From: Rhynchopus euleeides
Taxonomy: Eukaryota > Euglenozoa > Diplonemea > Diplonemida > Diplonemidae
NCBI GenBank assembly: GCA_963210315.1
Contig: OY723300.1
Coordinates: forward strand, 1,116,001-1,180,000
Reading direction: 5' to 3'
Length of the DNA: 64,000 nucleotides
The notes under the pieces are model-generated. The model was not told where the DNA came from. It saw only the letters and a program-made list of their open reading frames with translations, and did not search any database. The position numbers and the translations under genes are program-made. Shown here in pieces: positions 43,327-54,810 of the stretch; within the stretch, counting starts at the first letter, position 1, and every line of letters starts with the position of its first letter.

Positions 43327-46300
43327 TGTGTGTGTGTGTGTGCGCGCGCTTTGTAGCCGCCTTGCTTCGCAAGCAGGTCCAGCCGCCGAGTTAATTCTTT
43401 GCTATTTTAGTTACCCGCTCGCCGGCAGGATTCTATGCTGTAAAAAAAATGATGTAACTGCCTGGTCGTCCTCACGCCAGGTGCTGAATGAGGATTCGCC
43501 ATCGACACTTCTATTTAAATATTTTGAATTGACGCCTCCCCCGGTGAAGGGCAGGGTTATACTTGGTGCTGCACACGCTGAAAGACAAAACCAAAGACCT
43601 GATGGGTGGGAGGGCAGTCTTCTTTGCGCTTCGATGCAGCACCAACTCAGCCCTTTCAAGGGGTGGGGATGGCGGTGGGGTGTATCATTATGTGCTTGGG
43701 GGTGGGTCAAAACAACTGCAGTTGTGAACGCCGCAGTCTGGTGCCTCGTCAGGCTGGAGGGCCGGTAGATACCAACAAAGTAATATCGTAGAGAGACGCA
43801 GCAGGAGGCACTGCCGTCACGGAGGTGGGGGGTTTTTTGAAAGAAAAGAGAAGCCAGCACGCCCCTGAGGGGATCTGGCTGCACTGCTTCGAACACGAAT
43901 TCAAAAAAAAACGTATTTTTCTACAACATACATCGCTCAAACGTGGCCACAGAGTGGATCGTCTGGAAGCTTGACAAGGCTGAGCCCCGGATGACAGAAC
44001 TCTGCTGGCGGGTCCAGCAAGCACACCCTGACGGAAGGGATAACTGGTGCATGCGGGAGGGTCTGGGGTCTGGGTGTGGGTGGGGGGGGGGGGGAAGGCA
44101 ATACGCTACTGCAGTAGCTCCAGACTGGGTCATTAAGTAACTTTTTGGTCATGGCGGGGGGGGCGGGCGGGGGGGGGGGGAGGGGTGGGGCGATTGGGGG
44201 CGGGAGAACGGGCCATTCGAATTGTTCAAAATCAACCAACCACCCACCCTGCTGTTTCGGATTTGACCCCCTCCCTCCTCCTGCCTCCTCCTCCTTCTCC
44301 TCGCTCGATCAAGCAAGTGGTTCATCTGAGAGGGTGTACTAAGTTCATCCGAAGGTGTCAATCTTTCAAGTCCAGTGATGCTGATTGTTCGTGAGGTGGC
44401 CCTTTCGAACCCGTCTGTGTCAGTGCATCGCCCTGTTGTGAAGGCGTTTTCATTGATTCTCCGCACAGAAGAGAGTGGAAGGCGCGCGCTCCACCCAGGT
44501 TTCTTTGCTATTGCCGCCAGTCCCACCCACCGAGACTGTCGCCATATTCCATGCACCTCCCCGCCTTTCAATCAGCCTCCTGTCAGTGTCAAAAGGATGC
44601 GCTTTGGGCAACCCAGCAGACAGCAGTCACCCCCACAGCGGAAGCTGCGGGAGGTTCTATTTGCCCCGGCTTTGGCGCACCGTCAAGAAAAACCAAAACA
44701 AAAAAAATTATCAACAGATTCTCGACAAAACAGTTTTCTTCTTACCTAACACATACATACCCCCTCCTGAAACTATCACCCGCGTGGCGTGGGGGGCTGG
44801 GTGATTCCATGGCGCCCTGCCAAGAAGTTCAAATGGCTATAAAGAATGGACTCCCAAACAAAAAGGCAACCCACACGGTGTTCAAGGCAGCGTGTTTTAT
44901 TTTTCTAACGTCGAACGCACAGAGGAGGGGAGGGGGGGGGGTGGGGGGGGGAGAAGGGGCTGAGGGGCTGAGGGTGGTGGGTTGTTCTCCATTTTCAGCC
45001 TACCACCTCCTCCCACTCTCCCTCACATCCCCTCCTCCACCCACCCCCACCGGCTACTGGTGGGGTGGGGTGCGGGGACGGGGGGGGGGGGTGGAACAAT
45101 CTGCCTGCTGGGGCTGGTGGCCCGTCAAGACCCGCACATCAGTCCACAGGATCTGAACCTGCGGCGCCCACCCCGGTTTTTCCGATCGCCCAACCCCCCC
45201 CGCCTCCCTGAGACTGCATGTCGCCAGGGAAGGGGGTGGGGGTGGGGTAGGGTTGTTTTAACCGGGGGGGGGGGGGGTGCAGTTACCTCGGCTAGCGGCC
45301 TGAGTTTCAATTTGCGCCCCTTCTTTTTCAGTAACCGTCATACCCCCCACCCAGACCCCCCCACCTCCCATCCCCTCCCCATCCACCCCGCCCCCCGTGA
45401 GGATAGAAATGTGTTTGCTAAGAACACAGAAGAAGCTCAAGGGGGCGCGGTCAGATGTGGAAGGGGCGAGAGGCAGTGGACGAGAGACAGAGAGAGATAA
45501 GGGAGAGATGGAGGGGAGGGGGGGGGTGGGAGGTGATGGATGTGCTTCAGAAAAGGTATTGCAAAAACTGTGAATGGGGAGGGGGGGTGGGGGGGGGGAG
45601 GGAGGGAGGAGAAAATATGGGGGGTGTTGTTTCTGTTTTCTCACCGAGCTTGCCTTTTGTGTGGCAGAGGCATCTGTATGACGGAGCATCCTGGCACTCA
45701 CAGTGTCTGGGGTTTTGCCGACGGCAAAAAAAAAATACAAGTGGAGGAGGGTAGCTGAGTCCGAATGGGGTTACAGGAAGGGGTGAACTGGGGTCGAACG
45801 GACCCTCGCTCCCCAAGCCGAGGGTGCACAGAGGGGTGGGGAGCGCAACACACACATCCTGCTTTTTCTCAGCAACCAGCTGCAAACAATGATACTGCAA
45901 CACTGCCCCCGACCCTACTGTGTGGGGAAAAGGGCGTGAATGGGACACGGACCGGTCTGTGCAGCAGCCTAGCTCTCGCAGTGCCTGTGATTGTCGACAC
46001 CCAAAAAAAAGTAAAAACCGCGATTTTCCTGCCGTTCCCCCACCTCCCACCCTCTCTCCTCCCCACCCTCGCTCGGACCCCACACACCTCCTGCTCTATT
46101 TGCCGTTCTCCTTCGCTCCACCCCTGTCTGCTCCTTCCCCGCTCCACCCCAGTCTGCATGCAAAGCTGTAGGGTAGCCCACACCCCCACACCCACCCACA
46201 CCGCCCCATTGCAAATCAAATCCCCGAATGATCGGAAAGAAAGGGTTGTGGTTTGAAGGGGGCGATGGGGTGGGGTGGGGGGGGGGGGGTCCGCTTTGTT

Positions 46301-46899
46301 CATTTCCCCCGTTGTGTTAGGGTGTGTTCTGCGTAATCTCGTTATTTCTTTTGGAAGAGCATGCCGCATCGCCCCGGGGAGGGGTTGTGGGGGTGTGGGG
46401 TGTGTGACAAACGACTTCAGAAAACAATAAACGCGTGTGTCTCCCTGGGCACACCTTGCATACGCAGGGTGTGTGCACAGTGGTAGGAGCAACATCGTTG
46501 CGACTTACACTACAAAACAAAGTGATTAACGGGCGTGTTGGTGGGCGCTTTTTGAGTGTGTCGACCCTGTCAGATGGTGGGGCACTTGGCGTATCGCCAC
46601 ACGTCACAGCAGAAGGTACGTTCAGGGCTGGAGTGCGGGGTTCATCTGTGTGTGTTGCTTGTCGTGACACGCAAATCATACATTTCTTCCCGAATGATTC
46701 GATTGTTGCGTTCTCGAGAGATGGGCGGAGGGAGCGAGAGCTGGAGTGCTGCAAGCAAAGGTGGCGCCATGCCCCCCAACCCCCGCCCAGGGCGTGGTCA
46801 GCACGCGTTTTGTGATTCGGTTCTTCGTTCTGCATATTTCCACAGTAGCCACCGCACAGGATAAGCTTCTCTGAGACTAGTGCCACGCTTGATCACTGC
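43327..46899. other. Long intergenic region, no gene recognised
   Basis: G-runs (44080-44200, 44930-45100, 45265, 46270) and pyrimidine stretches dominate. No frame resembles a protein family. CACAG sites at 46841-46845 and 46855-46859 lie 40-60 bases before the next start codon. Confidence 0.5.
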
Positions 46900-49464
46900 A
46901 TGGCAATCATGACTGGGGCAGGGCCGGCTGCGGCTGTCGTGGCGCTGCTGCTTTCGTGCGGTGCGGTGGGGGATGCGCTCATCATCGAGTCGGAGTTCTG
47001 CGACACGCAGCTCTGCAACGTGGAGACGCGTGGGGTGTGGGCCGTGTGGTGGGACAAGTCGTACGACCATGCTGCAGATGCGGATCACGTGCTGCAGCAG
47101 CTGGGCGGGGTGTGGGAGGACTGCCTGGGGCGGCTGAGCATGAAGAAGTCGGACCGTGTGGCGAACGTGTCGTACGTCAACGTCTATCTGGCGCACGAGG
47201 GGGATGCGACGGGGCGCACCGGGCAGGGTGTGGGAACCGACAAGTTCAATCGCCCATACGTCACGTTCCCTGGACGGCCAGCTGAGCTGAAGCTGCTGCA
47301 CGAGGCGTTCCACGTGTGCCAGTACGGCGCCCCTTCGCCTGGGTTCGGTTACAACGGGAACAGCGGGTGGTACATCGAGGCGAGTGCGAACTGGTACGCA
47401 TCAACACGCCGGCCGGCGGATTCATTGGCTTTCGTCGAGGCAGACGCGATTTCCGCACTCCCACACCTGGCGATGTGGCACAGCAGGTACTTCAACTACG
47501 AGTCTGGGGAGCCCAGCAACTGGCAGCGCTACGTGCACCAGTACGGCATGCACGCGATGATGTACTACATGACGGAGCACGGCGGGGTGGAGGAGAGCGT
47601 GATGTCGTCAGGGTTCGGGGTGGGGACGCAGCTGTACCCCCAGCAGTACTTCAAGCGGGAGATCGGGCTGGACAGGATGCGCACCGTGTTCGCGGACTGG
47701 ACGGCACGCACGGTCTTCTGGGAGTACCTGACGGCGGGGCAGGTGTCGCGGCTGAAGAGCGAGCTGATTACGTATGGGGACGCAGAAGACGTGCATCGCT
47801 TCATCGGGGAGTACGGCTGGGGCGGGACGGGCGGGTGGGTGCGCCCGTCCAGCACGTACGTGACACGCGGGTGGTCCTTCAACGTGTACAAGGTGCAGGT
47901 CGTGGCGTCTGCGGGGTACCGCTTCCGCGTGGAGGGGGACGCCTTCGGGTCTGAGGGGCAGCCTGCGGCGTTCGAGGCGCGTGTGCTGGTGCGTAAGGAC
48001 GGGCAGAACACGTACCACACCGTGCCGATGCCCGACATGCTGGCAGGGGAGCTGGTGCTGCCTGGGCTGCAGGACTGCGATGTGTACCTGGTGGTGTCTG
48101 CGGTGCCCGACTCCTTCTCTGGCTTCGAGCAGTATAACTACCATGCCTTCATCGCGCGTGACACGGATCCGGTGCCGCCAGTGCCGGCTCCGCCGACGCC
48201 TGTGCCCACGCCTTCAGGCTGTTTCGACTTCGCCCAGCACACTGCACTGAGTGGTGTGATTGACGAACCTGTGGGTGATGTTGTGTTCGAGTACGGCTTC
48301 TGGTGCCACCACATTCAGTGCGGTGGGCCTCTGACGCTGAACTTCACGCTGCTGGACATCCGGAGTTTCGACACCGTGTCGGTGTCTGCGTACAGCCCTG
48401 AGGGCGAAGAGGTCCAGGTGGTGCAGTACACAGCCGGGTCAGTGCCCGAGGTCGTGACGTACTACCAAGGGGACATGCTCGTGCGCTACGACGCCAGTAC
48501 CATCGATCGAGAGTTCAAGATCAACAAGGGTTTCACGCTTGACTTCACCTGTGCCGGGACGCCGTCCCCGACCGCAACAGAGGCACCGCCCACCGCTGTG
48601 CCGACTGCTGTGCCGCCCACATCGATGCCCACGACGCAAGTACCTGAGACGCTGGTGCCCGTGCCGGTGTACCCCGAGTTCTGCCGCAATGGTGTTGAAT
48701 ACACGCGCACACATGGCGTCGTGTCGTGCCCGCTGCCGCTGCTCCTCTCGGATGACGGGATGAAGTACAGCAACGGGATGTCACGGTGCTGGCGCATCAA
48801 GTGCGATAAGCAGCTGGTGCTGACGTGGCGCTACTTCGACATGGAGGCGAAGGACTTCGTGTCGCTGTCGGTGGAGCGTACGGGCGAGCCGAGCCAGATT
48901 GTGTGGAACAGGGCCGGGCAGGACACGCCCCAGCAGGCGGCGTACACAGGGGACGTGCTGCTGCACCTGCAGTCGGACGCAGACGGCGTGGCGACTGGGT
49001 TCTCTGTCGAGTGGGCCTGCTCCGACACGACGTCTGCACCCGCCACACCTGCACCTGCCACCTCCGCACCTCCTGCACCTGCACCTGCCACGCCTGCCCC
49101 GCAGACACCCACCTTCGAGTTCCCCACCTTCTGCGACGGCAGCGGCCTGACCCTCACCACACCGGGCACTACCGCATACCCCCCATACAGCGTGCTGCAT
49201 TACGGTGCGAACGAGCGGGTGTGCTGGCGCCTGAAGTGTGCTGGCACGGTCAACATCGAGTGGACGATGTTCCACACGGAGTGGGCCCACGACCACGTGT
49301 TTGTGTACCAGGTGCAGCCTGCCCTGGAGCTGCTGGCGCGCCGCAGTGGGAGTTTCATCCCCATGCTGTCGCGTGAGGTCGTGCAGGGCGACGCACTGCT
49401 GCACTTCGCGTCCGACGCCAGCATCGAGAGCTTCGGCTTTGCCTTCAAGTGGCAGTGCCTGTGA
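46900..49464 (+). CDS. Secreted HExxH metallopeptidase-like protein with three CUB-like domains
   Basis: 854 residues, single exon. A signal peptide is visible (hydrophobic AAAVVALLLSCGAVG near residues 10-24), so it is probably secreted or surface-exposed. The N-terminal domain has zinc-peptidase motif HEAFH (134-138) and a downstream glutamate in GWYIEASANWYAS (E160), the H, H and E pattern of gluzincins. The surrounding pattern (HExxH..Q followed by W..EA.A.W) recalls the DUF6055 family. From about residue 440 there are three repeats of about 110 residues with conserved Cys and a final F-x-W-x-C, resembling CUB domains, joined by Thr/Pro/Ala-rich linkers (about 552-591 and 708-742). The substrate is unknown. 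An in-frame second ATG lies at 46909. The peptidase activity is inferred from the motif only. Confidence 0.78.
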   Translation: MAIMTGAGPAAAVVALLLSCGAVGDALIIESEFCDTQLCNVETRGVWAVWWDKSYDHAADADHVLQQLGGVWEDCLGRLSMKKSDRVANVSYVNVYLAHEGDATGRTGQGVGTDKFNRPYVTFPGRPAELKLLHEAFHVCQYGAPSPGFGYNGNSGWYIEASANWYASTRRPADSLAFVEADAISALPHLAMWHSRYFNYESGEPSNWQRYVHQYGMHAMMYYMTEHGGVEESVMSSGFGVGTQLYPQQYFKREIGLDRMRTVFADWTARTVFWEYLTAGQVSRLKSELITYGDAEDVHRFIGEYGWGGTGGWVRPSSTYVTRGWSFNVYKVQVVASAGYRFRVEGDAFGSEGQPAAFEARVLVRKDGQNTYHTVPMPDMLAGELVLPGLQDCDVYLVVSAVPDSFSGFEQYNYHAFIARDTDPVPPVPAPPTPVPTPSGCFDFAQHTALSGVIDEPVGDVVFEYGFWCHHIQCGGPLTLNFTLLDIRSFDTVSVSAYSPEGEEVQVVQYTAGSVPEVVTYYQGDMLVRYDASTIDREFKINKGFTLDFTCAGTPSPTATEAPPTAVPTAVPPTSMPTTQVPETLVPVPVYPEFCRNGVEYTRTHGVVSCPLPLLLSDDGMKYSNGMSRCWRIKCDKQLVLTWRYFDMEAKDFVSLSVERTGEPSQIVWNRAGQDTPQQAAYTGDVLLHLQSDADGVATGFSVEWACSDTTSAPATPAPATSAPPAPAPATPAPQTPTFEFPTFCDGSGLTLTTPGTTAYPPYSVLHYGANERVCWRLKCAGTVNIEWTMFHTEWAHDHVFVYQVQPALELLARRSGSFIPMLSREVVQGDALLHFASDASIESFGFAFKWQCL

Positions 49465-50835
49465 GCTCGCGACCTCGCTGAGTCGGGATGGGCAGCGCGC
49501 CGGATGACTCCGGCTGAACGAACCCTCTGCCGTGCCACCCTCTGCTCGGAGGCGCTGTGTCTCGCTCGCTGTTCTGTTGTGACCGCACCGCCGCCACCTC
49601 CTCTCAGGTTGGCATGTGGCATGCGGTGTTCCTGCCGCAGAGCACAGGACAAGCCGTCGGGGGTTCACCCCCTATTATTTGCACCATCCGTCCCTCCGCC
49701 TCCACGTTCCCACCACCCCCCAAAGGGCCACCCTTTGGGGACCTGGAGACGGTCCATACCTCCGTTCCTCAAAAGCTCCAAGCTGTTTCCCCGTGTGCAG
49801 GCCTGTAACCTGATGGAATCGCAAGATCCTTTTGGCCTCCCCATTTCCCACCCATTCCCCGTGATTGTCTGCCTCGGGTGACAAAAAGACGTCTTTCGCT
49901 CCGAGGCACCGGAGCAGGACATTTTTTCGGGGAAATCGTCGAAAATTGTCGATCCACAAGGCACTCCCACAGCAATGAGCGGGACAACCACGACACAACC
50001 TCTCGAGAGGAACGTGAGGGTGTGCGGAGGCAGAAGCAAGCCCACCGAGCTGTGTCGAGGTTATACTCCCCGTTTTTTGTTTCTACTATCGAACCTACGT
50101 TTTTGGGGGCAAGCTCTCCCCACCCTGTGTCCAGCCTGGCATCCCCGCCTGCACCACGCGCCCCCTGCTGTGGCGAGTGCTGCTGTGCGTGCCGTGGGCA
50201 GAGTGCGAGCCCTTCGCCCCTGCCCTGCCCTGCCAGGCCTGACACCTTGTGTGGAGGCAGCCTTGCCGCCTTCCCCACCCCCACCCTACCGCCCCACCAT
50301 CTATCAAAGCACACGATGTGGCCGCGTTGCCAGCCACTGGTGGCACCCCCTCCCCGCTCCCCACTATCTATCAAAACGCTATTCGTGTGTCCGTCGGGGT
50401 GGCAGGTGTGGCACGCTGGGTGCGGCTTGTCTGCCCGCCCAGCGTCTTGCCTCCTGGCGGCACATCCTCTCCTATTTTCTATTGCTGGCGCCTCTGCCAG
50501 GCGTGATCCGATGCGAAGTGTGTGCCTGCCTGGCTGCGTTAGGCCAGCCTGCGGCCCTGCGGGAGGTTACAGCTGGGCAGGCACACGGCATTCGCGCAGT
50601 TCAGTTGCAAGATATTCCCAGTCGAAAGAGTGGCCTTCCCACCCCACCCCCCACCCCACCCCACCCACTCGCCCACACGCAAACCTCTTTGTTTCGCAGA
50701 AGTGGCACCAAACGAGCCCCTCTGAGTTTATCTCCGCAGCCAGCCCTACCACCTCCACCACCACTACAGCAGGGGGGCACACACACCCCCTGGGCCGGGC
50801 TCTGGACTACACACACCACACAGACGCGCCGCAAC
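49465..50835. other. Intergenic; upstream of the NSRP1-like gene
   Basis: An open frame runs through 49975-50835 into the next gene, but it is Pro/Ser-rich translation of pyrimidine-rich DNA and is not taken as coding. ACACACAG lies 12 bases before the next ATG. Confidence 0.5.
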
Positions 50836-52225
50836 ATGAAGATTTCTATATTCGGAAAGCCCGCAAAGGCGGAAGCCCCTGCGAAGGTGAAGGAGGCACC
50901 TGCCTTCGGGGGGCTGTGTGATGACGACAGCGGGAGCGAGGAGGGGGATGAGAAGGCGCTCGCCGCGCAGCAGATGCGCGCGCAGGCGGAGCGGAACCGG
51001 CGGGAGGCGGAGAAGATGCGCGCTGCTGCGGAGCAGGAGTGCGCCGATATCTTCACACGGTTCGACGAGGAGAAGGTGGTGCGCCCTGAAGCAGGGACTG
51101 CCGGTGGGGAGCCTGGGGCCTCTGCGGAGAAGCCAAAGGTTGAGTTCAAAAAGTCTCGGTTCATCGCGTCGATGAAGAAGAGCGCTGTCGAGAGAGAGCA
51201 CGAGCGAGAGCTCACCGACATGCGGCTTATCCAGACGGAGCGGGGGCGGACGGACCACCTCTACACAGAGAAGGATGCAGAGGTTGCCCCGATCGTCACG
51301 CCTGCCTATGCGAAGAAGCTGGAGGAGCAGCGCCAGGCAGAGGAGAAGGCGCGCGACGTTGCGGACTTCGAGAGGAAGAATGCCGCGGCGAAGATTGGGA
51401 CGATGTCGTTCAACCAGAACCTCCTGGACATGCAGGTGCAGCGCAACGATGCTGGCGGTGCTGCAGGGGAGGACGACCCCGAGGAGGAGTACCAGCAGCA
51501 GCTGGCGGTGTACCTCCATAAGAAGGAGCAGCAGCGGAAGAAGGACCGCCGCGATCGGTATGGGATTGGCAATAGAGGCAATGAACCCCCCCCCCCCCCC
51601 CTCCCCTGCACACCCCTCCCGTTGTGCATTGATCTGCCTCTTCCAACATATCTGGTGAAGTGACTGCAAAAAGGACTAACATTGCAAGATTTCACTCTCG
51701 ACGAACAAACCCCCCCCCCCCCTACACACCACCACCACCACCACCCCTCCCCACAGCTACCTGCAGATGAAGGCGAAGCAGCGCCAGGGCGGCGGTGGCG
51801 GTGGGGCTGAGGCGGAGGCAGAGGAGCCTGCTGCACCACAGCAGCAGCAGGAGGAACCAACCGCTGCGCCAGCAGATGCTGTGGCAGAGACGCCTGCAGC
51901 AGAGCAGGGCGGTGGCGCAGCGGCAGAGGCAGATGCGGCAGATGCACGGAGCACCGGCACAGGGGACGACCCGGCGGACGCTGCTGAGAGGCAGGGTGGC
52001 GGTGCTGCAGGGGAGGAGGGGGCGGGGGCGGAGGAGGAGGAGGAGGAGGGGCACGGCAAGAAGGTGCAGCGTCTGGCGATTGCAGAGTCGGAGCGGGTTG
52101 CCATGGTGCGGGAGAGGCGGCTGAGGCGCCTGCAGAAGAGGAATACCCCTGAGGATGTGGACCGGTTTAGGGATCGCTACCTCAAGCGGAGGCTGGATAA
52201 TATGCGTGTCCTTGCCGTGCATTAG
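50836..52225 (+). CDS. NSRP1: NSRP1-like nuclear speckle splicing regulator
   Basis: 396 residues from exons 50836-51557 and 51757-52225, joined across a 199-nt intron (donor GTATGG, acceptor CCACAG). The N-terminus has FGKPAKAEA and an acidic CDDDSGSEE stretch. Residues about 66-185 match the NSRP1/CCDC55 (DUF2040) core: ADIFTRFDEE, then KSRFIASMKKSAVERE, a charged helix, and TPAYAKKLEEQRQAEEK, corresponding to the family's YI..LL..A..R and TSAYKKKL motifs. A Gln/Ala/Glu-rich low-complexity region (about 246-340) precedes the basic C-terminus. In animals NSRP1 binds SR proteins and affects splice-site choice. The ATG is chosen because upstream codons are low-complexity. The intron carries a degenerate copy of a dispersed 75-bp motif. 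Confidence 0.85.
51558..51756 (+). other. Intron of the NSRP1-like gene
   Basis: 199 nt; GTATGG to CCACAG. It contains long C-runs and a shortened copy of the dispersed CACTCTCGACGA motif (51661-51712), with additional upstream similarity to 52590-52632. Confidence 0.85.
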
Positions 52226-52932
52226 ATGGGGGGGGGGGGTGGGGGAGGTGTTTGTTGTGGCGTTCATCTCAGCGTCTTCATCTCAGCGCTGCAGCTGAGA
52301 ACACAGGCTAGGCTCGGTGGGACCGTTAACCCTTTGTCCCATGGAGGTGCCGCCTTAGGGGTGTGTTTGTGGCTGGTTCTGTTGTGTGCTGCCCCGCCCC
52401 CTTCCCCATCTCCTCCGCTCCCTCCCCTGACCCACTGGAAGAGGGGGTGGGGGGGGTGAAACGCTTGCCTGCTGCCTGTGTTGTGCCGGGCCTCTCTGAT
52501 CCAATGCAGCACACACACCCCATCCCCCTCCCCTCCCTCACCTCATCTCATCTTGTTGGGGCAAGCTGATAGCTCCGCCGCCACCACCACATTGCATTGT
52601 TCTGCCTTGTGCAACATGTCTGGCGTAGTGACTCCAAAAAGGACTGGCATTGCAAGAAGGTGCTGGGAGACTTGCTTTTCCATTCACTCTCGACGATCAG
52701 ATCCCCCCCTCACCCCATCGCATCGTGTTGGGGCAAACTGATAGCACCACCGCCGCCACCACCACCACCACCCCTCATCTACCTCCTCCCAGGGCACCCC
52801 AGCTGGACCCTACTCCACACGTCACACTTCTTGTTGTCTTCTCTTTGGTGTCGTGTCTTGCAGCTTGCCTCAGCTTACAGGTGACTATTTATAAGAACCC
52901 CCCCCCCCCCTGTTTCCTATATCCACGCAGCA
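52226..52932. other. Intergenic with duplicated segment and dispersed motif
   Basis: A segment with GTTGGGGCAA(G/A)CTGATAGC occurs at about 52555 and 52727. Between them lies the best copy of the dispersed motif (52633-52707). A TATTTATAAG box lies at 52886-52895. CCACGCAG ends 2 bases before the next ATG. Confidence 0.55.
52633..52707 (+). repeat. Dispersed 75-bp CACTCTCGACGA motif, copy 2
   Basis: Nearly identical to 25312-25386 (only a few substitutions over 75 bp), 230 bp upstream of the EF-hand gene. Confidence 0.85.
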
Positions 52933-54159
52933 ATGTGTGAGCATCTCGAAGAGCGGATCAGCGAGCGTCTGACTGGGAAGCGGAATCAGCCGGAGCAGCG
53001 CGGGTACCTTCCTGGCTGCCACCAGCGCGGCACGCAGGGTGTCGGGAAGAATGGGTACAGCGTGAGGTCCCTGATGGGGAATTGGAGCGAGGAACAGGCG
53101 GATATGAAGTTCGCCACCCAGCGGCCCCTGCTCCTCAGCGACGAGGAGAGGAAGCTCAACGAGTGCCGCACCTCCGTCGCCGCGAAGAAGGACAACGCGC
53201 TGCGGAGCGACCACTGCTTCAAGGCTGCGCAGCAGGAGCTGGTCGATGTGATCGATAAGAAGCACACCATATTCCCGGGGCACCAGCCGCAGCGCAACAA
53301 GGCCGTTGCGGGGTGGGCGAGCGAGACGAAGTCCACATTCAACAACCCTGTCGACCGCCCGGAGAAGCCGAAGGTGCGGGGGCAGGGGAAGGCGCTCTCC
53401 CCCCAGGACAAGGAGATGGTGTTGGTGCAGAAGGTGCGGAGCCTGATCCTGGCGCGTGGTGGGGTCGACGAAGGGTTCCGCGGAATCCGGCGGTCGCTGC
53501 TGACGATGGATCAGAACAAGAACAACCAGCTGTCGAAGGAGGAGCTGCGCGAGGGGCTCCTGATGTACGGCCTGAACATGGGGTCAGAGGAGGCGGAGAT
53601 TGTGTTCGGCTACTTCGACAAGGACAGGTCTGGGCAGGTCTCCATCGAAGAGTTCGTCTCCGGCGTGCGGGGGCAGATGAACAACAGGCGGCTCAGGCTT
53701 GTGCGTGATGCGTATAAATGCCTCGACAAGAACTTTGATGGACGTGTCACCCTCGATGATATCAAGTCTGCATACGACGCATCGAGGCACCCCCAGGTGC
53801 TGACGGGGGACAAAACTGCCGAGGAGGTGCTGATCACCTTCATGGGGACATGGGATGCGGATGGGAACACTGAGATCACGATGGACGAGTTTGTGAGCTA
53901 CTACAACGACATCTCTGCGGGGATCGACAACGAGCAGTACTTCGAGCTGATGCTGCGCAACGCGTGGCACCTCTCCGGAGGGCAGGGCGCCGCACAGAAC
54001 ACCTCCTGCAGGCGGGTCCTCGTGACACACCACAACGGACAGCAGACGGTTGAGGAGATCAAAAACGACCTCGGCATCGGGCCTGACGATGTCGACAAGA
54101 TGATTGCAAACCTCCAGGCACAGGGCATCACAGATGTCATCCGTGTCGACCTGCAGTAG
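52933..54159 (+). CDS. Calcyphosin-like protein with four EF-hands
   Basis: 408 residues, single exon. Four EF-hand loops are visible: 193-204 (DQNKNNQLSKEE), 229-240 (DKDRSGQVSIEE), 265-276 (DKNFDGRVTLDD) and 308-319 (DADGNTEITMDE). All have acidic or Asn residues at positions 1, 3 and 5; the last position is Glu in three and Asp in loop 3. The spacing and the segments LILARGGVDEGFRGIRR, YDASRHPQVLTGD and YFELMLRNAWHLSGG are hallmarks of the calcyphosin/CAPSL family, many members of which occur in cilia and flagella. The 160-residue N-terminal extension and the short C-terminal segment (NGQQTVEEIKNDLGI) are outside the four-hand core and recall the longer calcyphosin-2 type. The role is inferred as Ca2+ sensing, possibly axonemal. 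Confidence 0.9.
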   Translation: MCEHLEERISERLTGKRNQPEQRGYLPGCHQRGTQGVGKNGYSVRSLMGNWSEEQADMKFATQRPLLLSDEERKLNECRTSVAAKKDNALRSDHCFKAAQQELVDVIDKKHTIFPGHQPQRNKAVAGWASETKSTFNNPVDRPEKPKVRGQGKALSPQDKEMVLVQKVRSLILARGGVDEGFRGIRRSLLTMDQNKNNQLSKEELREGLLMYGLNMGSEEAEIVFGYFDKDRSGQVSIEEFVSGVRGQMNNRRLRLVRDAYKCLDKNFDGRVTLDDIKSAYDASRHPQVLTGDKTAEEVLITFMGTWDADGNTEITMDEFVSYYNDISAGIDNEQYFELMLRNAWHLSGGQGAAQNTSCRRVLVTHHNGQQTVEEIKNDLGIGPDDVDKMIANLQAQGITDVIRVDLQ

Positions 54160-54810
54160 TAAACGCGAAAGAAGGCGGGGCCGAGGCAGGGGCAGGGGGG
54201 TAGGCCTTGGGATGCCTCAGCCCATCCCTGACTTCCGGCTCATCCCACCCCCCAGCGAGCCGTGCTGGGTCCGGTTGCACACGCCAGCCTCTTCGGTTGT
54301 CAGGGGGTGGTGTGGGCTTGGTACAAATCAGTTTTGGGATTTGGCGCTGAATAACATTATCTTGGCTTCTGTTGTGCGCCCATGTGCGACCGCTATCTGT
54401 TTTATTCTGGGAAGCGTCACCCGAAGCGGGTTCTTCGTTGGTGGCTCTATCCATACACCCTGCGGACCCTGACGGGGGAGGTCTGGTGGGGGAGGAGCGG
54501 AAGGGGGGAAGGGGAGGGGGGTTCAGAAGGGCACTAAACAATGCACATGTCACTGTCGTGTTTGTTTCCTGTTTTGTTGGCGTTCTCCCGCTGCGTTGCC
54601 ACGCCAGCGGGGTGCGCAGGGCAGGCGGCTGTTCGAATTAATAACCCCGAGGGTGGGAGAATGGCGGCGAAGGCGCGTGTCCCGCCCCCGGCTGGTTTAT
54701 CTGTCGGGTGTAGATTTGATGTGTGCTTGCATAGGAAGTGTCAAGAGGCCAACCTTCACGCACCGACACCCCGTCCAGGAATCGAGAGAACCGAACACAC
54801 AAAACATAAA
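54160..54810. other. Spacer upstream of eL36 copy A
   Basis: No recognisable gene. Sequence before the eL36 start is unlike that before copies B and C. Confidence 0.5.

Noticed and set aside
47565..49668. Long ORFs antisense to the peptidase gene
   Set aside because: They are shadows of a GC-rich coding frame: Arg/His/Pro-rich with no domains.
49975..50835. N-terminal extension of the NSRP1-like protein
   Set aside because: The upstream frame is Pro/Ser/His-rich translation of pyrimidine-rich DNA, and NSRP1-type proteins start near the FGKP and acidic segment.
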